DNA from: Taeniopygia guttata
Lineage: Eukaryota > Chordata > Aves > Passeriformes > Estrildidae
Length of the DNA stretch: 64,000 nt
NCBI RefSeq assembly: GCF_048771995.1
Contig: NC_133032.1
Span: 18,801,001-18,865,000 of the forward strand
Reading direction: 5' to 3'
A program made the translations under genes and the position numbers. Below the pieces are notes generated by a model, which worked only from the letters and a program-made list of their open reading frames with translations, was not told the DNA's origin and did not search any database. Below, piece by piece: positions 1-11,000 of this stretch. Position 1 is the stretch's first letter. Every line of letters begins with the position of its first letter.

Positions 1-3000
1 TGATTTCCAGAACATATTTGTTCCCATCCTTCTCTATTAGCACTCTCTCATCCAGCTCCAGCAAAGACTTATTATGATACCACTTCACTCCTGGCTTGGG
101 CACACCCACCACCTCAGCCACAAACATCAGTGTGCTTCCCTCATACAACCTCCTCCCACTCAATGCCTTGAGGAATGCTGGTGGCATGTCCCTGCCTGAT
201 GGCTCCAGAGCTTCACAGGGGGTCATAAATCCATTTGACTGGGGCTGGTCTGGAGGCTGATGCCTCCTCTCACAGAGGGGGAGCATGGTCAGGGCATCCA
301 TATACTCCCCAGTGGGTGTTCGGTAGCGTTCTGGTGGCGTGCTGTCCCCTGATGCAGAGTAGGGTCCCTCAAAGGGTGTGAAATATTGCTCTGAGGGTGT
401 GTTGCATTTTGAACTCTCAAAAGGTGTGGAGTAGTGCTCAGGGGCCATGCTATACACTGAGCCCTCGGATGGTGTGGAGTAGCGCTCAGGTGGCGTGCTG
501 TACCCTGAGCCCTCGGATGGTGTGGAGTAGCGCTCGGGTGTGCTGAGCGGCGTGTGGTAGGATGCTGATGAAGCAGTTTCAAAGATTTCCACGGAGGAAG
601 GTGGTGTGTAGAAGCGGTCTGAATCAGGTGACTCCTCTCTGCTCCCACTCTCCAGCTCTATAGACATTTCTGACTCAGGAGAGAAGGGCCGGGCAAATTC
701 CTGATGGTTGTTGTAATAATCATAAACCGTGCTAAAGGTAACCTCCTCCACTTCCAGTGAAGTTATAGTTTCTTGGTGCTCCTGAACTGTGCCTTTGAGA
801 GTTGGAGTTTCATATATCCCAGTGGATCTTAAATAATTGGCTAGGGACAAATCAGGCTCCAGCTCTGAAATTGGAACAGCACTGTGCTCTGGACCTGCAG
901 AAGTATCCTCCCACATTTCTTCTCCATCGAGGCTGTTCTCAGAGGCTTCCTCAGTGGGAGTCCTCTTCTTGTCCCAAGACTCCTTCCTTTGCTCTTTCTG
1001 TGCCACAGGATCATCCATTACTAACCCAAGTGCGAGTTTCCCCAAAGAGAAGCTCTTGGTTGTGTTTGGTTCCTGCTGGATGTCTCTGAGCATCTCCTCA
1101 GGGGAATCTGTGCTTTCCATCTCACAGGTGAAGCTGCTCCTTCCTGGCTCAAAGAACTTTTCTGTCCCAGAAAACACTTCTTCACCATCTTCTTCAGCCC
1201 GATGCCCAGTCTGGGGTTTCTTTTCATGTGCAGCTTTTTTCAAGTCCATAATGAAGCTGTCACTCTGGGAGTCTATGGTCTCCAGTCGTTCCCCACTCTC
1301 CCACGCATGTGTTTCCTGAACTCCTCTTTGGAAACCTGGTGTGGGCTCCACTAGAAATTCATTAATTCTTTCCTGAAATGAGTCCTCTCCACAGACAGTC
1401 ATCTTTGACTCCTGAACTTCTTCAGCAGAATGTCCCTTTTCAGCAGATACCATGACACTGCCAAGGTCCCCATTAGGTGTTTGCAAATCAGCTGTTGTGA
1501 TTTCTCTTGGCTGTACCTCTTCCTGGGCATCAACCTCCTCCTGCTGCATCCTGTAGCTCTGACGCAGCTCCTCACTCAGAGACATCTCTCCTTCAAGCAC
1601 ATCATGTTGGTGCACTGGGGAGATGATCCCAGCGATGACCTCCACATTTTCCAGTGCTGTGGGGGTTTGTGCCTGTTCTGTGTGCACAGTCTCTGCAGCT
1701 GGGAAAGGCTCTGCAAACTTCTTCAGATCAAATATGATCTCGGTGTCAGGCTCAGACGGCAACAGCTGCTCTCTGAAATGCACTTCTTCCAGATGAACTT
1801 CAACTTCCTCAGTAAAAACCTGACCTGAGTTTTCTATGCCAGGAGGAGTGGGGATTCGAATCAAAGGGCTGCATGCATCAGACTCCATTTCTTGCAGCAT
1901 TTGCCTATCACTTTGTATTTTCCAGTGTGGGGCACCACCATCATCAATCGCTTCTTCTTTACAAAGATTATCATCACCTTTAATGTCCTGCTCAATACCA
2001 ACTGATCTCTCTTGCTCCTTGTCCTGTTCCTCCTGCTGCTCTCCTGCATAGAATTCATAAAAGCCAAACTCCTCCTTTGTGGGGGTGCTTGCAATGTGGT
2101 CCTGCAGGTGGGGCACACTTGGCTCTTCCACAAGAGGCACATCAGGAGTCATTGCCTCTCCAGCAGGGGCATCACACTCTGTGCAGATATCACTTCTGTC
2201 TTGCACCACAGGTGATATCGGAATGAAAAATTGTGAATCCTTACACTCCCTTGCCAAAGCAGACTGCTCAGGGGCATGTGCTTGCCCTTGCACTTCCATA
2301 AAGGATGAATCCTTACACTCCCCTGTCCGAGCAGACTGCTCAAAGGCATGTGTTTGTTCTTGCACTTCCATAAATGAGAAATCTTTACCTTCTTTTGCCA
2401 GAGCAGACTGCTCAGGGGCATGTATTTGTTCTGACACTTCTATAAGGGATAAATCCTTACACTCCTGTGTCAGAGCAGACTGCTCAGGGGCATGTGTTTG
2501 TTCTTGCACTTCCATAAATGAGAAATCTTTACCTTCTTTTGCCAGAGCAGACTGCTCAGGGGCATGTATTTGTTCTGACACTTCCATAAGGGATAAATCC
2601 TTGCGTTCCCCTGCCAGAGGAGACTGCTCAGGGGCATGTATTTGCCCTTGCATTTCCATAAGTGATAAATCCTTGCACTCCCCTTCCAGAGCAGACTGCT
2701 CAGGTGCATGTGTTTGTCCTTGCACTTCCATAAATGGTGACTTCAAGATGTCCCAGGACAGAGTATCTGTATGTGGTAGCACCTTGCCTCCTTCAGGCTC
2801 CAGCTCCTCAGAAAAGTGACCTGAGTCTTTGGCCACCAATTCACATCCTTCCCTGGATATAGTAGAGTGCAATTCAGTGGTATCAATTCCAAAGCTGTGA
2901 TCCTCAGAGACAGCTTTTCCCCTGTTCTCCCTCATCTCAGAAATACCATCTGTATAACTCACCCTTTCTTCTGTATTGCCCATTTCTTGCTTTGTATAAA

Positions 3001-5061
3001 CTTCTGTGATATCCAGCACCATTTTTTCCTCCATCTCACTTTTCCTGATGTGAGGTGTTTCCTCACAATCTTCCAACTGCTCACCAGGAGGTGGAGACAA
3101 CCTCAGGGACCAGGGTAGGTGGGCTTCCTCCTCCTTGGGGCATGCAATTTCTTCCTCTTCATCCTTACCAAGTGTGCTGAGGCCTTGGAGGTGCAGAACA
3201 TGGTCCATGGCAGGCAATTCCTCAGTGCCTTCACCCTTGCTATACAGGTTGGGTGCCCTGGGCTGCACTGTCAGCTCAGAGGCAGTCTGTGCTGCTCCAG
3301 CCACATTTGTGGCCACACAGCAATATCGCCCAGCATCTGTGACAGAGACCTCTTGAAGGTGTAAGCAGTATATACCATTCTTGCCCTCTTCAAACCTCAG
3401 TCTTTCATTGGCAGAGAGGCTCTGGCCATTCAAGGACCAGCTCACAACCGGTGGGGGCCGCCCAGACACAGCACACTCCAACACCACTTCCTCTCCTTCA
3501 CAGCAATGAATATGTGTTGGGGCTTCTGTTACAATTTTGGGTGGTTCATTTCCCATGTCAAAAGAAAACTTAAATTTGTGCTTTATGGTGGAAGCAGCCT
3601 GCTCTGGAGAGAGTCGTGGGATCTCCCTCATCTCTGTGTCTTGCTCTGGCGTTGGAGTGGGGGCGGTGATTTTGATTTCCACAGGCAATGACAGCAAGTC
3701 TGAGTCTGGAACTGCACCTGGCAGTCCCTTCTCTGCTGCAAAGGCCAGACCAACTTCTTCCTCCTCCTCCTTCATTTTCTCCTCTTTCTTCTTCTCTTTC
3801 TCCCTTTTTTCCTCTTTCACTTTCTCCTCATCTTTCTTCTCCTCCACTTTAATCTCCTCCTTTTCCTTCTTTGTGTACTTATAGGCTGGCATTCGCTGCC
3901 TCACATGGAGTCCAGCTGAGGTGCTGACTGTGCCCAGCGGGTTGAAGATCACACAGGTGACAGTGCCACCATGTTGTGGGAGCACAGATGGGAAGGTCAG
4001 TGTGGAGCAGCACCCCGTGGTGTGAACAGCAGTGCCCTGGATGCGCCCCACGGGCTTGTCATTGTTGTACCAAGTGACGGTGGGCTGTGGGCGGCCGTGG
4101 AAGAGGCAGGAGAAAGCACATCTTTGTCCCTCAACAGTTTCCTGGGGCTTGATCTCCTGTACGAAGAGGGGTGGGCAGGGCTCCAGGAGCCCACCTTGCA
4201 CCTGCCATCTCTCCCCCAGGTCCTTGGACCTGGAGTATTGCTTCACTACCTGTACTGCGAGGGGCTTTGAGCCAACCATTTTGGCAGCCACCTTAAGAGG
4301 GCCGGGCTTCCCAGGAGGTGCCTCCTGGGGCGTGGACAGGAGGAATTCCTGCTTCTTTTTCAGGGCTGCCCTCTTTGCTTCCCGCAGCCTCTGCAGCTTC
4401 CAGCGGATCTCCTCATCCAGCAGCTCCTCAGCATTAGGCACTGTGCCCCTGAGCTCCATGCCGTGCGGCGGCCCGGGGCGGCACGGCGCCCGCAGCGGCA
4501 GGCTCTGGAAGCGGATGGTTCGCACCATGCCCCGCGCTGGCGAGGGGTCCCCGGGCTCGGCCTCCTGGCCCTTGTCGAAGGGCGAGCCAGTGCAGCGGAG
4601 CACCACCCGCAGCCGCTCCTCCCGCCGCTGCTGCAGCAGGCACCCCCAGCCCTGCCGCATCCCCTCGGCATTCCCGGCGGGACACGGGCCCCGCCGCTCC
4701 CCTCGGCGTGCCACCAGCAGGGAGGCGGTGGACTCGGCCGAGCCCTCGCTGTTGATGGCGAACACCCTGTAGCTGCCGGCGTCGTGCTCCCGCACGTCCC
4801 GCAGCTCCAGGCTGGCGCAGTGCGTGTGCTCCGTGCTCTCGGTGCGAATCACCTTTCGGCAGTCCTGCAGCACGGGCCGGTTGTTGTGGAACCAGGCCAT
4901 GTGCGGTGCTGGGCACGCCACCAGCTTGCACCTGAAGAATGCAGGGTCCCCCTCCAAGACAGACCTGCACTTCAGTCCCTGTGTGAAGATGGGTTTACGG
5001 TTCTGCGGGCACGCCAGCACTGCCGCTGTGCCGCGTCCCTCGAAGTCCACCCTGTGCCGTC
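1..5061 (-). CDS. TTN: TTN giant alternative exon, novex-3-like (5' part; runs off the left edge)
   Basis: One frame stays open from the acceptor CTCTCTTGCAG (exon start 5061) to the window edge, 1686 codons. Order: Ig near 4995-4710 ([44 protein letters not shown]); an Arg-rich linker; an Ig near 4190-3910 ([25 protein letters not shown]); a Glu/Lys-rich helix (3755-3893); an Ig near 3555-3260 ([39 protein letters not shown]); an acidic region; seven 24-residue repeats (2228-2731); more acidic sequence; a YSTP repeat region (about 299-550); and the start of another Ig ([20 protein letters not shown]). Its position after I15 and the novex-1/2-like exons, its great size and its Ig content fit the alternative terminal novex-3 exon, whose product ends in the I-band and interacts with obscurin. 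The stop and poly(A) site are outside the window. Confidence 0.85.
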
Positions 5062-8000
5062 CTGCAAGAGAGGGAGACTAGGTTACAACGTCACGCTCTG
5101 CCTACCACCTGCTTGTAAAAAAGTAATAATATATTGAAATAAATGGGCATGCAACAGATTTCATCACACACCCAGGAAAAAAAAGTAATTCACTCACCAT
5201 ATTTGTTCGAATAAACGCAACGCCTTGCTCTGTTTTAAAGATTGACACGAAAATCGTTCGTTGTCTGTTCTTTCTTCAGACTGGAAATTTCTTCTTGAAC
5301 AAGCAAAAAAAGAATTTCAAAATAACATGTTCTTCTGCGTATATGTTTTTGTTGCCTGGAAAAGCTGTGTATCTTTGGGTGGCAAAGAAGAAAATCTTAC
5401 CTGACTTGCAGACAGTAGAATAAACGCCCTTTCTGACCCCTCTGTTTGTAGATATGTTCAAACAATTGAAAAAATAGTTTGAAATATATTTTTTAAAAAG
5501 TAAGTAACAAGAAATGAGAAGGCGTTTATTCGAACTAATACAGCCACTAACTTCACAGTGTTATGCACGGGGGGAAAAAGCAAGCAACATGAACCACGTA
5601 TGCTATCTGCAAGCCAGGGTAAGAGATGTATAATGATGAATTAATGTATGTAAAAAAAAAGTGCGAGGAATCAATGGGAATGTGTAGCTTTCACATAACC
5701 TAAACAACAAATGCTCTCTAGTATACTTCATCATCCAATAGTGTCCGTTGAACCAATAAATGTTAGGCTGCTAACTTGTTTAAAAGTAATACAATTAAGA
5801 TTTGTATAACTTCCTTCTGAAGTAAACTATTCCATGCATTCAAAAGGAAATTTAACATATAAGAGCTCTGTGAACAGCTGCAAAGCATGAAGTAAAAGTT
5901 AAAAATATGGCTGCACAATTATAGATTTGAAGTTTTAAACATATTTTAAAACTTAAATAACCTTAAAATGCAGGTAACCCTTTGCATATCAAAACAAACA
6001 TGCAACATGTTCCAATATGCTTTATGGTGTGTCTTTCCCCATCAGACACTTCATGGAAGCTGATAAAATCTTTTCATAACATTACTAATTACTGGTAATA
6101 ATTACTCTCATTGATTATTGTACCTTTCACTTCCATTTCAACCTCTTCCTCTAGCTTCTCATGAACAATTTTTTCAGGAGCTAGAATAAAAAAGACAAGT
6201 ATTTTTGAGCTATAGTTGTTAAATGTGCCAATCAACACTTTATATAGTAAAAACATCCAATGTGTTTTGCAAATAGACACAAGCTGACATGTACATACAC
6301 ACATAAATGCATGCCAAACAATTCAAACACCTGATAAATTTTGAGAATAAAGTAATCAAATATTTTCCAACTTGTTTGCAATGTACATTTTTCTGTAAGA
6401 TTTGCTTTCTTTTTGCAGGGTGGGGGAAAGTTTCTAAAACAACATGCCTTTATCATGCCGTAAATCCCTGAAGAAAACATTCAACAATCCACAGACTAAT
6501 GAGATGCTTCTTGTTCTTTATCATCTCCTAAGGAATGAATATAGTGGAATGCAATTATGATGCTATGCATGAGGAATTGATACTTGGAAGGAACATGCAG
6601 TTGCCAACCTGTCACTTTCAGATGGGTGCTGCACTCGGCTTGTCCTGCAGGGTTAACTATTCTGCACTTGTATATACCCTCGTGGTCCTGACCAACTTTC
6701 AACAATCTTAAACTGCATAGTGGCCCATTATGTTTTATGGAACACAGTGCGGACTCCTCAACTATTAGCTGATTGCACAGCCAGACTACGCAAGGTGTAG
6801 GCACACCTTTCATTATGCAAAAGAGAAACACATCATCTCCTTCTTTTACAGTGGTTTCTGAAGGCAGAGTTTCGAGAAAATCTGGTGCTTTGGCATCAGT
6901 TTCTGTGATGTCTTCATATGGCACAACATCAGGATAGTATACTCTGTTTCTTTGCTTCTCGGTTTCGTGTGGTCTTTGGGATGTAGATATAAACAAGCTC
7001 GAGGTTTTCTTTGATGAGTCTTGCTTCACTTCAGATGCTTTAAACTGGCAATCTTTGGCTGCTTTAAAGGTTTTAGAATCTGTTTCAAGAGTAATTTTTG
7101 TTACTGCTTTGGCTTGTGCTTCTTTTGCTAGGTAAGAATAAAGTTAGGAAAAGGATTAGGTCAGATGTTTTGCAGGAATAAAAATCCTTATACTTATGGG
7201 GGGAAAACCCAGTAATTAGTATTGATAGAATATGCCATATATTAGTGCTAAAACAGTGCTATTAACCATGAGTGATTGCACATTTAAGAGCTCTATTCCT
7301 GTTAGGCTAACTCTAGGTACCAGTTAAGCCTGTGGGTCTTTCATGGGGCAAAGTCTTGAACCACAGTGACTAAAAAAAAGCACATCTTTGCTTCTAATTT
7401 AGATCCTTAATTTGGAAAGTAGCAGAAGATTATGTAAAGTGCTTTTGGCAGCTCTGTAGTGAAGAAAGAAGTTTCAGTAATTAAGAGCCAGATCAACAGG
7501 GTCTATGCCTTTTTTCATTATTCATTTTAGTTTTCTGTTCTTGATTCCTTTGAGCTCATCAGAAATACTATCACCTGTGGTGGCAATACATTTTTGGGTC
7601 TTCACTAGGGATAATACTACTAACATTTTAATACATGGATGTCAGGAAGAGGTAGAAGGAGTTTAAGCAAAAAGTAAATAATTACATATTAGGAAGAGTG
7701 AAAGATAGAAGACAGTTCATTATTGCAGTAATACAATACTTGCACCCATTAATCCTTTCAAGTACATTAAGTTAAACTGCTAACTTTGGAATTGGAATCT
7801 TGAATTTGTTGGAAACATGCTGGAGTTAGAAATGACCAGGTATCTAATTAAAAATTACATCTCTCATTCTTTTCTTCCTTAAACTCCTGCTTCAGAAATT
7901 AACAAAATATCATGCATGTCATGAAGGCTATGAGGAATAAAAAGCCTGAGACACCTGCGACTCTATGGGAAGAGACACAAAGTTATAGTACCAACTTCCC

Positions 8001-11000
8001 AGTACTGCACATGTCACTTACAAATAGAGCTGTAAATGTGGAGGAAAAACTCCAGAGCATTATTACTAGAGATTTCTCAATTAAATGCTGATAATAAAGT
8101 AATATGAGTGAGCTCTAGGCAGTTATAACGAAGCTGCAAAATTAAGCAATGTTAAAAGTCAGATAACCACCTTTGACTGTTAGTATTGCAGAAGTTGTTG
8201 TCCCTCCATAGTCATTATACACAGTACAACTGTACAGTCCTTGATCTGACAGCTGGGCATTTAGGATTGTAAGCAGAAGAACATTTCCGTTTTGTGATAT
8301 CTTCAATTTTTCAGACAGCTCTATCTTTTTACCTTCATGAGCCCAAAGAAACTCATAGAATTCATTTTCTAAGGCACATATGAACTGAGCAATGTCACCA
8401 CATTTCACAGTTAGGTCTCTGAGTTGCAAGAGAATCTTTGGAGGGACATCTTTCTTTTCTTGAGAGGTCGTCATAGAGATTTTGGTGCTCTGAGATGTTT
8501 GAGAGTGGACTGATGTGTGCATGGCTTTAATTTCTTCTGTTGATGTAGCCTCCATGGTCAAACTTTCTGATACACTTTCAAAAACCTGTACACGCAATTC
8601 CCGTGATGGTTGTTGCACTGATTTAAATTCTTTTTGATAAGTTTCAATGTTCTTCTTTGTGAGAGGAGAAACATGAAGTTCTGATATAGACTGTGACCGG
8701 ATAGACTCTTTTACATCTTTCCCAGAACTTTGCCTATCTAGGGCTTGCACTGTGTAATCAAGTAACAAAAACAACAACATTAGTATCTAAAGAATTTTAC
8801 TGTGCCATGCTCTGAACAAAATCAAACCGCATGGAGGATGAAAATGAATGATCTTCATTTGAAAACACAGCATGCCAGATGTACTACTCTGTTGACACAG
8901 AAGTTATCCATTCACATGTATGAATGACAAGTGATGCCTAGGCTAGTCATGCAGTTGATGCTTGTCTCTTCTTTCACTAAAGTAGTCCACTTTAGTATCT
9001 TTAAAAGGAGGTATTTTCTTTTTTATCTTTTTTTTCCCCCCTACAGAATAGTGCAAAATACCTCAGTTACTGCTATAAAGATCATTAAATCACTTGTTTA
9101 AAACCCTGGATGCCTTCATTAAAGCATTTTTATTCTTTGACCTATATTGAGATGCAAACTTGAAAATTTCCAAATGTTACAGCTTAAAGACAAGAAATGA
9201 GAGTGGCTGGGTTACTGAGGGTACTATTAAAGTTAGGTGGGAAAGAAAAGGTGTGAAACAAGGAAAAAATTAGTAAGAGCATAAAAGTGTGGTATGCAAC
9301 AAACTGAATCCCTTTGAAGTAAAAATGGGGCTTTACCTTCTGCAGTCACTGTAAGTGTAGCTGTACAAGTTGTTTCTCCAGCACTATTTCTTGCCTTGCA
9401 AGAGTATTGGCCAGCATGCTCTAAGAAAGCATCTACTATTATGAGTATAGCTGTGCCTGTAGACTCATCAAAGTGGAAAACTAAGTCTTTTTTTGGCAAC
9501 ATGAGTTGTTGATTATGAAACCACTGGATTTTTGGTTTGGGCCTGCCAGAGACTCTAGCTTGAAATCTGACTGATTCCCCGCTGCATACCCTGCAGCTTG
9601 AAATAGGCTGGGTAAAGGTGGGCCTTTGGCCAACAGATTCCTCCTTAAGTGAAACAGATGAAGAAACATGCCAAGGGGACTCTGATGTAACTTCTTCAAC
9701 ATTTTTAAATCCTGAAAAGAAGCATGCCAACTTTTAATTTCTTACCCTACACTACAATGAATTTTCTCTCTCATTCAAGTTTTTTTCCTAAATCACAACG
9801 TAACAGCATGAATTATTTTCATTCATCATTTATAAAATCTATTGCAAAAAGAAAACAAAATATTTATGGCTAAATAATATCCAGAACTATATAGAACAGC
9901 AAATTTTCCAAACATTATTTCTGCTGTAAAATTTTGATCAATGTTTCATTAATTCATATGAATGCAAACTATTTCTTTTCAGTTACCCAAGTACCCATTA
10001 CATACCTCTATTTGAGATGCTTTTCAAAATTTTCAAAGTAATTTATTTTATACAAAAGCTACTAGATTGTCTTCACAAGGCAAATCAAAGAATATGTAAG
10101 CAAAAAAATTCCATTAGAAAGAATGTTTTTACGATCTTTGGTGCATGACTGATCCTAAGACTGGAATAAATTAAAAGGGGGCATGGAACATGAAAAAATC
10201 TTGAAATACCTTTTTCTGTTCATGACATATATTTTGGAGACAAAAATGTATGCTGTGGACATTGTAAATGGCAGCAGTTAATTGAGTTAAAAGACATGAC
10301 AGACAACAACTTGCACATTGATATCAGTGTATATTAAGATGATTATTGGAACATGACCTGAACAAGACAACTTCTTTAATGGCACAGTGTACCTTCTAAC
10401 TTCAAGGTAGCAGTGCTGGTCACTTGGCCTACAGAATTGCTTGCCACAAAGGTATAGATCCCTTCATCCTCTGGATAAGCTTCAGCAATCTCCAGCTGGT
10501 AAGTGTCTTCAAACTGAGTCATTCTAAAAAACCGTGACGGTTTGATCTCCTTCTCTTTGCTGTACCAAGACACTTTCAGATCTGCTCAGGCAAAAGATAG
10601 AAAACAAAAAGGTCTAAGTTATGATATAATAATAGCAAGTAAACACTATTTTTATATTTATACCTTTGAAAAATCTTATAAACTCAAACTTCTAAATTTA
10701 AATGTGACTTGTATTATTATGGCAAAGTATGATGAATGGAAAGTGGCCTACTTGTTGCTTTAGATTTTGATTTGTGCACTGGAAATATTTGTATGGGAAA
10801 ACTGATTCTGGTGCTGATATATTATTGAGTAAAAATCATTCTTCCTTAACTCTGTTAGTGTAAAAATTTAAAACTATTTTGGTATGGTATGATAAAGTCA
10901 GATAAAGTATCTTTTTAAAAATGTGATTTTGCTACAGTTACATGATTAAACAGGCTATAAAATATCTAGCTTGAGGTAATCAGGTTAAGAAATTAAAACA

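Noticed and set aside
2228..2731. Regularly spaced 72-bp repeats that look CRISPR-like
   Set aside because: There are no unique spacers; the units are contiguous, in frame and coding in a vertebrate gene.
2079..2819. 246-codon plus-strand ORF with repeated CSGACVC motifs
   Set aside because: It is the antisense of the 24-residue coding repeat in the TTN exon; the repeat structure alone keeps it open.
4032..4772. 246-codon plus-strand ORF
   Set aside because: GC-rich antisense of the novex-3-like exon; no splice sites, promoter or homology support.
4434..4970. 178-codon minus-strand ORF rich in Ala, Arg and Gly
   Set aside because: It overlaps the true Ig-coding frame in another phase; the Ig frame has the domain signature and continues for 5 kb.
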